From the NCBI GenBank assembly GCA_964023205.1, contig OZ026850.1, forward strand, positions 2,688,368 through 2,752,367: DNA of 64,000 bases, given 5' to 3'. The stretch comes from Lutraria lutraria (lineage: Eukaryota > Mollusca > Bivalvia > Venerida > Mactridae). Below the pieces are notes generated by a model, which saw nothing but the letters and a program-made list of their open reading frames with translations, was not told the origin of the DNA and ran no database searches. Position 1 is the first letter of the stretch, and every line of letters starts with the position of its first letter. Below, in pieces: positions 36,601-49,300 of the stretch. The translations under genes and the position numbers were made by a program.

Positions 36601-39600
36601 AATTGTATTTTATGACCTTTTCTATAAAAGCAACAGTATTATTTCTTTTGCTTATTTTTTAAACTATACTTTGAAGATAATAACTAAATACTTTTTGGGA
36701 CCTGTTTATTTGTTTAAATGAATAAATTTTGGATTGAATATCACATGCGTAAAAAGGAGTATATATATGGCCATGGATAAAGGAGTTAAAATGCGTATCT
36801 ATGTGGCAATAGATAAAGGAGTTAAAAGGAGTATATATATGGCCATAGATAGAGGAGTTAAAAGGAGTATCTATGTGGTAATGGGTTAATTAATTCTTCG
36901 CAGTTTGGAAAACTTCGCTGTCTCTTACTCAACTCGCGAACATGTCGCCTCTCTGTTTATCGCGTTGTGGACATAAACCCAAATCGGAACAACAAAGATA
37001 AAAGTACATGCCAGTCTACTGAATATAGATGTCAGTTACATCAATTAGACCCGCTATCTATTGTTAAAACTGTTGTTTTCACATCACACCGGGTATTTAT
37101 TGTTATTTATCACCAAATAGCCATATCTTTTTGCCCAATCAAGAAGACTCATTAATTTCGGTTTACGAATGTAAACTGCACTCTGATTGGTTGATAACGA
37201 TTAAGCTGTTACAACAAACGCTGCGATTGGCTATCATTGGTCTATTCGACTGCCCACTGCAGCATACGGAGGCGGTGCTTACTGCAGTGTAAAGTGTGAA
37301 TTAAGATTGACTACGATAAGCTTTCCGTGTATATTAAAACCATCGGAGCGTGATTGATAATCATGTGTTACTGTGTAAGTCAGCTTGTATATTGTATACA
37401 GAGACAAAACAGACAAGATTTTAGGGCGAAGTCAATTTCGCCAGACCGTTATTTAGAGGCGAAGTCTGAAAGCTGAGGGCGATTATTTCGCCCATTTCGC
37501 CCACTCGGCCGACCCCTGCATACATGAATACATCCAAGTGTGAATTATTCTTAGTTGATTCTGAATTATAATTTCAGATTTCAATGATTTGGCTACAAAA
37601 AGAACATGGTAGATAAGATATAGTAAAATTCTTAGGTGGTGACCTTGGTCCCCCTAATATTTTCGTACTTTGTCTTCGGATTTTGTTTGTAGCTAAAATA
37701 TCAAATGATTAGGCAAACGTACAGCTGACATTCCAGTCTACGATTCTGAAACTTAGTGAAACTGGAAATTTGAGATCGGCTTTTAAACTTTAAAGACGTT
37801 AATAATGGTTCATGTTATGCTCCCATGTTTTCATCTGAAATCTGACGGTAATTTTTGAGCCTGAGTAAAGTTGCACAAGTAATGTCTTATGAAACTTCCG
37901 TGTGTGACTGTCAAAACCCGGGACCTCGGGTTAAAGGAGAGCCCTGAATATGTAGCACTTAGTAAAATGAGCTTAATTCACAATTCGAAATATATTTTTT
38001 GCTTTTAACAAATAGATGGGTCAGGGTTTAAATATGACCCTTGGCTGTTAATAATTTAATGATTCAGGAAAATTACCTGCCATTGTAATTAGTGATCTTA
38101 CGATTGTCGCCGATAATCAAATAATTGTCACTGTAATGCTGAAGTTGCAGACTATCTATAGTGCATTGCAGCATTCGAACATTTGATCGTCGCTCGTGAA
38201 TACTCTAATTATTTTTACTTATCGTTGTTTACATCGTTCTCGGGACAAAGTAGACATTAAATTTGAAAATTTTGACGTGAATTTATTTATCTAAATATTT
38301 GCCGTAATAATTACCAGCATTTGACGCTCGTTACATACAATGACGGGATCCAATTGCACTAGATCCCAGCTTTGTACTTTGGCGTACATTCGCTGCATAT
38401 GATGGCGGATACCAATCACCAGGCAGCACTGAATAAATCACCGCTTGCTGATATATTTAAGCAATCAGACGACGGAATGCCTTAAATCCTTTGCATCATT
38501 TTGCTGTCAACATGGTTGCATCGGAATTCAAAACAATTGAGTGTCCAGCGATATTTTGTTGTTTTCAGTGTAAATCACTCATGTTCAAAATAGCTGCTTC
38601 TCGAAAAGCAAGAAAACATGTTTTTAAAAGTATTGAAGCACTGCTTGCGTTCAGACACAGAGTTTTGATATATGAAAATTGACCATATATTAAAAAAGGC
38701 ATATATATACATTGTATCATATTTATGTTGATTTGGTGAAACTTTTTGGATCGTGTTTTGTGGATTTTCGTCAAACAAAAAGTTGTGACTTTGGCAAGAT
38801 CAGTTTAATGACCAAGACTAAGATATAAGTGTTAAAGTCTACACAAAAAGATAGAGAAATGAAGGCCTCTGTAGTATAGGTATGAGGTTTAAAACAAAGT
38901 AAAAATTACTATAAAAATGGTATTTTGAAATATAGGGTGGGTGGGCGGTGTCCACAATGGTGTCCGCTCTCTAATTCAGTTTTATACGAATCCTCACCAC
39001 TCTTGATGGAAATGTTCATGGCCATGAGATCTCGGTCGAGATAGATTACCTGCCCAATCGGCCCAGGTTAATATGCCCTGTGAGGCCTTGACGCTTTGAA
39101 AAATTAATTTTGACGGGCGTATTTTGTGACCTGGCACTCATGTTACTTTAATAACAAACCATTTTGAGCTTCATTGATTTGAATAGCTGTCAAGTTGATG
39201 GTGTATCAAACTTTTGATTAAACAATGATTCGATTAATCAATAGATATTCAGTCTTCTAATTTGTGGGTTGACCCCTGTCGGAAAAGATTTTTTTCCTTT
39301 CTTTTAAGTCTTTTGGAGGGCAACCTAGTCTTCAAAAAGTATGTAGTCAGGCAACCTATCACAAAAAATTAATTCAAAGACTGGATAGTACTAAGTGTTA
39401 CAATTAGATTGGATTCCATTAGATTATCGATAGCAATTTGTTCCGATCATGGAACACTAATTATATTTTATAATTACAATTTTGACCCTTTGGTGCAAAT
39501 TCTCAAGAGTCAGAATTCTTATTTGACTAATTTCAAGGGTCAAATAGTTAAAAATTATTTCCAACTTTCTGGTCAAGGAAGAATTTGTCTATGTACAATT

Positions 39601-42600
39601 GTAGGGCTGGACACTCTTAATTACAAGTAGAAATTAACTCAGGACAAGTTAAAATTGCTGTAGATCTAGTTAGAATTCTTAGCTTGTTGTGCCGCCGGAT
39701 GAGTAGCCGGATAAATACTGTTGGGCCGTGATAGAGCTGGGTATCGGTCCTTAAAAGTGTATCACGATATATCACAATATTTCATGCTCTATCGCGATAC
39801 GTATCGCGATATATATAAATGGTAAATTTACAGAAAAGCATTTAAAAATTAAAATTTATATAATGTCTTGGGTAATAATACAGACTATAGCTGACAGTGT
39901 AGTTTCACACTTCAAATAATTTGTTCTTTTTTAGCACTGTTGAAACTATTAATGCATGTATACATATAAATATGTATGCATACACAGTCAATAATATTAC
40001 AAGATTGACCAGCATTTAGACATGAATAACACTTTTCCACAATGTATGAACTATTTTTTACTATAATAATAAATAAACATAATGTTCAGTTATTTAAGTT
40101 AAACCCGATATATCGGTATGCTGAAAAAATATTGTGATATTTATATTGTCTAGCTGATATCGCGAAATAAACCGATAAAACCTCCCAGCTCTAGGCCCTG
40201 ATATGCCCAACAAGATTTAGAAAGAAACGTGATGAGTAGGATTATGTCCTGCCTTCAGCCAAGAACTAAAAAGTTCAAAACATCATTTTTATTATCATAC
40301 CAAGCTTTTACTATCACTGCCAGGCCCCTTTTTATGTCATTTTTGGGTCCGGTAAACTTCTCTGTTCCCCAAGTAAAAAAGTATTTATTTTTCCCCACTG
40401 AGAGAAAAAGTGCTCCTTAATAAAAAAAAATCCCAAATTTAGTGTTGCACAATGCAAATTTCCCCCATCAAAGGGACCCGATGTAAAAAAGGGCTGAGAC
40501 TGCTCTTTATACTTCAGTTCAAAATGTCACCCCGGCACGGAGGGCCACAGTTTGTCTGTTTCATAAATGTCTATGAAATAACTGTTTTATTACTACTAAA
40601 TCATAGTAATGCAAATATATTATTGTTCATATACTGTTAGTTTTAATTCTTTCTCTGAAAAAAATCTTGGAAACGATTTGGATTTGACATTTTCTACGAA
40701 ATCATTTGGTTACGTCAGAACCATACAAATGTTTGCAGATATCAGAATCATATAAACACTTGCAGAGCTAAAAGACACTGTTGTACTCTAACCCGAACTG
40801 CAGTTGGTACGCTCTGCCTTGACCAGAAATGTACCGATTGTTACTGAACCTTAATTACGGAAGTGCCCGATCGAGGCAGGCAACTGTAAAAATTTGTTGA
40901 CCGGAAACAGTTAAAAAGTATGACACAAGTTATAAATCCTGGCAAATATCCAACTTTTTTCTCTTAAACAGCAAAAAAAGACGAATTAATATTTACATGG
41001 TGCGTTGGGTAACAAAACAGTTGACTGGGTTAGATAGCTAATATTAATTACACATGTTTATCAAAGTGACTAGATTTTATGACAGGTGGCTATGACAGTC
41101 CATTGAATACAGGGGACATGATGTATATACATATGGTACATGTACATGCAGTTCTACATCTGTTCTAATTCAGTAATTGGCATGAATTACTGTCAAACAT
41201 GTTCTTATAAACGACCATGAACAATTTTTCTGACATGTGTTGGAATTTCAGGTTTTATTAGCAAGCCTTGAATGGGCAGATTTTTATTGTTTATTTGTAG
41301 CATTGAGTTGAAGGATTCCTCTTTTTTAGCTCGTCTGTTTTCGAAGAAAAAGTCAAGCTATTGTGGTCACTGCGGAGTCCACGTTGTGTGCAAAAACTTT
41401 AATGTAGCTCATAACTTTGAAACTATAAGAGGTAGCAACATGAAACTTTGTAGGTGGATAGATCTCACTGAGTCGGTGAACAGACTTACAATACATTGGT
41501 ATCTCTTGCGACGCTCTTGTGTTTTAATTTTCAATTTCCTTCAATGAAATTCGTAGTAGCCACCTGTTAGTACATGTATTGACCATGTGACGTCAGCTGA
41601 GTCCCTCCCCACATTAACTTAATATCTACCGAATGATTCCATAATCAGGGTACCAGCATTGTAGATAAGCTGCATATCAGTGTATTCAGGGATTTTTTGG
41701 GGGCGATTTTATATCCGAAATTCGGTCATATTCCCAATCGAAAATAGTATCTTTTTTTCCCAATTCACAGACAAAAATTCCCAATCCCCCCCCCCAAATT
41801 TTTTTTTAAATTTTTATTTTATAAGTTCATTAACATCACTATTGGTGGTAAATACCTTATTCTGCTACTGTTTTATGTGTAAATAAGTAGAATAAGTTGA
41901 ACATTGCAAAAATTGTAGATATGCATTTTTTCCCAATTTTGATTAAAACACCGCAAAAATTCCCAATCCCAAGGGTATGGTCATATTCCCAAAATACCGA
42001 GAAAAAACCCTGGTATTTTATGCTTTAACTTAGTTTAAGAATATCAGGATACGCAATTTCATTTCCAAGCGTAGATAAGACGCAGACATATTAGGACTTA
42101 CGCAAAAGGATTTTCTTCAATTCAAACTGAGTTAAATATGGAAACAATGTGGTTGAAGGCCTCTTGTTTAGTAAGAATGGTTGGCAGCGTGTGATTTTCA
42201 AGATTTTTAATTTGACTCTATTGACTCTCCTGGTTACTGTCGGCTATAGTACGGCCATCCAAGAAAGTATATCTGTATGAATTATGATCGATGGTAGTTC
42301 AAGTGCCAATATTTCCCACAAATGTTAACCATCACTAGACGATGTGTCGCATGCAACTCCCATGCCTGTTACTCCAATGTCAAGGTCACACTTGGTGTTC
42401 AAAGGTCATAATTTTGGTCTTTTTGCCAGGTCAGTTCTGTAATGTGTCATTCATTGGAAGATTTTTAATAACTTACCGTACGGTGTACCACAAATGTTAA
42501 CCACCACTAGACAATGCGTCGCGCGCAACTCCCATGGCTGTAACTTTTAGGTCTAACGTCTTTGCAGCATGCGGGGGTACATTTTGTATTTGTCACCTTG

Positions 42601-45600
42601 TGAAAACTCTTAGTTTATTTTGATATTCATTTCAGTGTGCAATTTTGTCGTACATGAGAAATGTTTGCGAACAGTGGTGTCAGCTTGTTCCAGCATAGCA
42701 GCTACTTTGATCAAGAATCCAGTGGCCCACTGCTGGTCTGAGCCAAGCCAGTTTAAGAGGAAATTCTGCAATGTGTGTCGTAAACGTCTCGAGGACTCTG
42801 TAGCTGTTAGATGTGAAAGTAAGTGGAAGTTTTAGTTCAAAATTATGTTTAACCCTCAGTATTCTCGACTGGCCGAATTAGCGGCTTTGAAACAAGTTTG
42901 GGTCGGTTAGAAATTTCCAAAATTTAAAAAATATTGCTGGAAAACATGCGTCAGACACCCTTAGCAGACCTGTTAGTCTAGCTTTTGGGTTTGTTGGCTA
43001 CGAACTTATTGTCTCGTCTTACCGAACGTCAAAATTAGAATAATCAGTTTCAAGTCGTCCCGAGTCAATTTCTCCTGATAATTATAGCTGACGAGTGGAT
43101 TTGTTGAGCCCTGCAGAGCTAAAAATCCTGGCCCGTAGAAGTAGCAATGTATCTTAATCAATGAAAATCTCTGATTTATTTTGGTGCTGATTTGCTCTTA
43201 TTTGAATGTAGTATTTTATATCAGACTATATGCATCAAATATGTTGATTTAATTAAAACTTTAGTAGCATTGTCGATAATTCTACATACAGAGAAAAATG
43301 GCGATTATGCCTTACATAAAAATTGTTTGTTTGCGGTACACCGACCTAGAGAATTTTCAGTGGATAGGTAGATAGTAAATTTTATTTTGAATATACAATA
43401 CATGTGGGAAGGCTATTTTTTTATTTTGAAAAAATTACCAAGAGTCCTCCCCAAAACTTCGGTTAGGGGCCTTTTTGGTTAGTAGGTAATGTTTCTGCAA
43501 ACAAAGATTTTTGGGATTGACTTACTTATAAATCTTCTATTTTTTACAGTCTGTGAATATTATGCACATTTGGATTGTCATGATTTTGTTGTCAGTGATT
43601 GTAAGGAGTGTGCCATCTACTCTCCAAATATTATCCGGGTAAGTTCTACAAGCTTTTGTGAAAATCTAATTGTACTTTTAAGTGTGTGTGACCTCTGAAA
43701 ATCTTACTTTTAAGCGTGTGTGACCTCTGAAAATCTTACTTTTAAGTGTGTGTGACCTCTGAAAATCTTACTTTTAAGTGTGTGTGACCTCTGAAAATCT
43801 TACTTTTAAGTGTGTGTGATCTCAGAAAAGCTTACTTTTATTTGTGTTTGACCTCTGAAAATCTTACTTTTATTTGTGTGTGACCAGGCCCTGAGGTTAT
43901 AGAACTTGAGCTAAAATCTCATATCTTGCTTTTTAATGTGCCTAAGTGAATTGTGATAGAATAATGATAATATTGATGTATACACTAATTCAATAGCATT
44001 ATTTATCTAAATATGAATTTAAACATCAATCAGCTTTAACTTTTCAACCATATTAATTAATAATTATTACTTTGTGAATGAAAATGAGATTTGAGACTGT
44101 TCTCAAGTTTTATAACCCTGGGGACAGGGATATGCTTGTTATTATTTCTAATTCATTTCCTGGTTAGAGACTCCATGACTGTACTTTTAACAGAAGAATT
44201 AATATCCAGTAGATCCTTGTTTTTGTAAGATGGGTGGGGTACTTTTCCATCCCTCTCATGAAAAGATGTTTTTGTTAGATGGGTGAGGTACTTTTCCATC
44301 CCTCACATGAAAAGATGTTTTTGTTAGATGGGTGAGGTACTTTTCCATCCCTCACATGAAATGTTTTTGTTAGATGGGTGGGGTACTTACCACTTCTCAG
44401 TTATATATTTGTGTACTCTGTACTGACCAGTGCATATTAAAACTACAGTACAACCTCTGCAGAGCGGCCATCTCTTGAGCAACAACCCTTCTGCAACAAC
44501 AGCACGATATTTTCCCACTGCAGGATTTAAATATCAATTTAACTTCTCTTGGGCAACAACCAATAACAACATAATTTTGCTACTCCTGAAGGGTGTTGCT
44601 TTAGAGAGCTTGCACTGTAAATAAAGAATGTAAAATTTCATGGCATGGTTTCTAATTTTTTTAGGTTTCAAACAAACTTAATGCTCCAAAAGAGTGTTAG
44701 TTCTATGAAAATCAATCTCGTTTTAATGTCTTAGCAAAGAATTTTATATGTATATAGATGCCTCTAGTATAATTGTTAACTTGTACTCTTCCAGTCGTCG
44801 ATTGTACATTTTCACCATTGGCGAGAAGGAAATTTGCCTGCGAATTCAAAATGTCTGGCTTGCAAGAAGACCTGTTGGTCCTCAGAATGTCTGGCCGGAA
44901 TGAGATGTGAATGGTGCGGACTTACTGTAAGTACATTTATAACAACATTTATTGCATAAATAGGCTTCCGGCCCGAAATACATGAATTGACACCAACTAT
45001 TGATGTAATATAGTATACTAGTATACTTAATGACAATATATATGTTATATTCGAAATAAGATAATTGTTTTTGGGTGATTTTATAGATGAAATAATCAAT
45101 TCGATCATATTCTCAACGGAAAATAGTATCTTTTTTCTCAATTCACTGACAAAAATTCCCAATAATTTTTTAAAAGAAAATTTCGGAATGTTTTTATTGC
45201 AAGTATAAGTAAGATATCTTTCTAGGTAAAATAAGACATTCTTTATTTTTAACATCCAAAATGCTAATGGGGCTTTAAGCTTATGAGCATCACTATTGGC
45301 TTGGTAGTAAATACCTAATTCTACTAATGTTCTATGGGAGAATAAGTTGAACACTGCAAAATTGTAGTTATCATTTTTTCCCAATTTTGATTAAAACACC
45401 GTGAAAATTCCCAATCCCAAGGGTATGGGTCATATTCCCAAAATACCAAAATAAAAACCTGCCATGCGAGTTCAAAGTAATAAAGGAGTACTTCAGAGTT
45501 AACATTGTGTAGCACCATACCTTGACGTATCTACTCCAAAATTTTTTCGTTGACTTAGGGTTGGACACTGGTACCAGGTACAGAGATAGTAATGAGAATC

Positions 45601-46344
45601 ATTTAAATTTGTTTGAACAGTTCTAAAAAATACTGGTATAATAGTTGATACTTTAGACATTTGAAAAATTCCAAATCTCAACAAATCATTGTATTTCAAG
45701 CTGTGCATCACTAGTAAGAAACTAATGAATTTTTTTTAAATTGATCAAAACTTCAGTAATTGATAACAGGTTACACACAAAAAAAAAAGTTATTAAGCTA
45801 TATCCTAGTTGTAAGCCAAATTCTTGTATCAGTTTTGGGTATCGCATGGTACATTTGTATCCATAAGTACCTTTAAATACCTGTATCATTTTGTTGGTAT
45901 TGGAGGAAGAAATTTTGGGAAAAAACATACTTTTTGGGGGCAGCAGTAGGGTCAAAGTTGCTTGGAAATCGGCAAACAAGGGACCTTTTTATGCCATTTT
46001 TTGTCCGGTATTCTTCCCTGTTCCCCTAGTAAAAGAGTATACATGTATATTTTAAAATCCCCATACTTGAAAAAAAATCACCCAAATTTAGTGTTTCACA
46101 ATACAAATTTCCCCCACCAATGGGACTCGAAACCTGTTCCTCAAAACAGTAAAAAAAGGGCTGGCCCTGCATAAATATATTGTCCCCTCTTTTTTATTTC
46201 AGGCCCATGCTAGCTGCTATCGTCTACTTCCAGCTGAATGCAACTTTGGTAGTTTACGAGAAATTATGTTACCCTCGAGTTGTTTGTCAATGCCACGTAT
46301 GGACCTCAGTGTAGAAACAATGATGGGCATGAGTAAAAAAACAA
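33695..46344 (+). CDS. DGKQ: DGKQ exons 1-5: three C1 domains
   Basis: Exon 1 carries the first half of C1a ([23 protein letters not shown]) and exon 2 its end ([10 protein letters not shown]). C1b starts in exon 2 ([14 protein letters not shown]) and ends in exon 3 (CEYYAHLDC). C1c is split between exons 4 ([16 protein letters not shown]) and 5 (AHASC). Each C1 is interrupted just before its HxxC end, a regular pattern that supports the exon calls. All three His/Cys zinc-ligand sets look intact. Intron 1 is 8.8 kb. Confidence 0.93.
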
Positions 46345-49300
46345 GTGAGGGTCGTCCTATTTGTTGTTTCGTTTATCTGTTCAGGGGTGTGATTCTTCCT
46401 CCTTTCAGCTGATTTCCTCTTTTTTTGTCTTAAAATGTTTGAAACTAAAGTGTCCAGATTCAGTCTGACCTACTCAAAAATGATGTTTTTGCAAGCATGA
46501 AGGGGTAGGGTCAGGGTATTTCAGCCTTTTTGCTCTTGGAGCAGTCACACCTCTGAGTCTGTTGTTTAACGGCCCTTTCTACAGCTATGGTCATTTTAGG
46601 GCCATCGCAGATTGAGAAGAGAGAAGATACAGGGGAACCAGGCATTTGTATCCCTGATCTTCTTTTGAATGTTTTTTACTGGTTCTTTATTGTGTGCGGT
46701 GTAATGTCATTTTTATACGCCCTGGCGGGTGGGCGCCATCCACAACGGTGTCCGCTCTCTAATTCAAACAGTTTTATTCGGATCCTCACCAAACTTGATG
46801 GAAATGTTAATGGCCATGAGATTTCTGTCAAGTTTGATAAACAGGCACAGTTACAATTGGCCCAAGCACTTCTGAGTTATGCCCCTTGACGCTTTGAAAA
46901 ATGAATTTTGACGTATTTTGTGACCTGGCACTCCTGTTGTCTGTTAGAATAAATGATATGTACAGGATCATTTGGCAGCTTTTCCAGTTTTACAATGTAG
47001 TAGTGGAGGAAAAGCCCAGACATACACCTGGGTAGAATCATCTATAGACCTTCTGTAAGCTAACGGGACTGCTTCCTCAAGTATTAAATTTTATCCCAGG
47101 GAGTAATTGAAGTTATAATTCAGAGGCCATAACCAATCAACCACTAACGTCCACCTATACAATCTTACCCTGTGAACAATGTTGAACAAAAATGAGAAGA
47201 AATAATACCTTTATACAAAAAGGTCAAATCTGTTTTTGTGGCCTCCTCTGTATAAAGGTCATTCTGTGAAATAAATTAACAATTGTATTATGACCTTACT
47301 ATTGTATTCGCATACTTCTCTATATATTTATAAAAACTGTTTTCCCTTTTTTTCTTGCTTCTGATGCAGACATCCCAAGTAAGTGTAAAATTAAGTCAAG
47401 TAGTGTGTATACTATGTTTTTGGTTCAATTGAATATTGTTAAACTTCTCTGGTCCAGATTTTTTCAAGTTCAAAGTTATCCCGTAATACTAAGTCTCGAC
47501 ATCTATTTAAGTTTGAAAATCAACAACTTATGTTTGGCAATCATACCAAGTTTGAGTGTGTGTTCGCAGGTTGAGAAATTTATGTGGTGATGTCATCACA
47601 TTTTTGTGGCTAAAAAATTGCTCATTGTTTTTCAATCATTTTTGGATGTACTGCCAAAGTCATCACACTTTTGTAGCTAAAAAAACAAATAAAATTGCTC
47701 ATTGTTTTTCAATCATTTTTGGTCATTTTCTTTTATCTATTTTATATGCAGGTGTAACATATACACAAGTGCTTACAGTATTAATTAAAACATATCCAAA
47801 TCACACAATACATGCCAGCGGCTTCAGAAATTGACGCTAATGTTCATCATCTTCCCCTCCGAAAAGAAGCTCTATATTTTCCCCGAAATAATCTATTTCC
47901 ACTAATTTGCGCTAAAGATAACACCAAAATTTGTCTCTTATGTGTATTTCCCCCCACCCCGCCTTTGGCCAATTTCCAGCATCTAAAAAAAAAACAAGAA
48001 AAAAAAACTGCATGTTTTAGAAACAGTACATTTCTTTTTAAGTCTTTCTACATGGTCTTTGAATTTTTCCAGCACGGACAATATCAGAAGATTGGTCAAG
48101 CAGTGGAGATTCAAGGAATGATGAGGAACAACAAGAGAGAGAACGTCGTTCCCCACGTGATCGTGACGGCAAAGATAAAGATAAAGATACTGAGTGTAAG
48201 ATTACCCATGTTGTATTTTTAGCTCACATGTGCGCTGAGTGCTTAGGCTGAGCTTATGTGATCGGTCGTTGCCCGTCGTCATGCGGCGTCATCTTTAGCC
48301 TTGTGAACACAATAGAGGTCACAGTTTTTGTTAGATTTTCACAAAACTTGGTCAGAATATTTGTATTGACAAAATCTTGGACAAGGTAGATAAAGGGTCA
48401 TTTAGGGTTAAAAATAAGATCAAAAGGTCAAATTAATTTAAATGAATACCTTGTGTTTAACGAATTGTCTGATATAAGGTCTGGTCACCTTTGACCTTGA
48501 CCCTAGATAATTTTTTCTTTAGTACATTAAAATACACTTTTCTGCATTTTTGACCTGTTTGGCTCGTTTCTTGATCCACAATTACCAGTATGTTCTAAGT
48601 TGAGTAAGTTAAACAGTTCTCGATAAGTTTATCGATAGTTTGTAAAATTTAGTTACAGTCTGCTTCATTTTATTCTATTTTTTCCAGGGGAGATAATTCG
48701 TGTGTTTGATGGCAATACTTCCATGAAGAGGCGTTTATACAGAACAATATCTGTACCAAAAAATGCCCCAGCCCAGGCAATACTGGTAAGTCTTGGTTTT
48801 TATGCACCCCCCCCCCCCCCGCCCCCCGCCATTCGAAATGGCAGAACAGCATGAAGTATTATCCCTGTCTGTCCATTCAAATTTTGATGTCCGTCAGTTC
48901 AAATTTTTGTTTCCGAGCGATAACTAAAAAATAGTGCATAGAGTTGCCTGATATTTAACATGAAGGTGTATGAAAATAAAACACAGGTCACGTTAGATAT
49001 CTGTTAAGATCCAATAATTTTCAAAGGAGTTATGGCCCCTTTTTTACTTTGCTTTCAGCGCAGGAGCATTCGTCTTTTCCAAACACTTCTTATTTTAGGT
49101 CAGCAAATTGTAAAAATGGCCTGTAGAACAGTTCTTATAACTGTATAAGCTATCAGTAATTGAATATAGGGATAATTTGTGTGTGTATTAATTTCCCCCT
49201 TTTTCACCTCAAAATACTATTTTTCCCTTTTCTAGGGCCTGGATAGGGCCTTTCCATCAAAAGTAGAATAACAATAGAATATAACATCATTGGCCGATTC

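Larger units (their letters stand above)
33873..42635. other. DGKQ intron 1 (8.8 kb)
   Basis: No coding exon was seen. It carries the hAT-like transposon, the TAGAGCTGGG element, a family H copy, an E-like element and a family D copy. A stretch at 41320-41520 repeats downstream at 63520-63640. Confidence 0.7.

Noticed and set aside
44812..45384. 190-residue minus-strand open frame
   Set aside because: It runs antisense over DGKQ exon 4 and a family D repeat, with no recognised domain.
47812..48222. 136-residue plus-strand open frame around DGKQ exon 6
   Set aside because: It is out of frame with exon 6 and crosses the acceptor; no homology was recognised.
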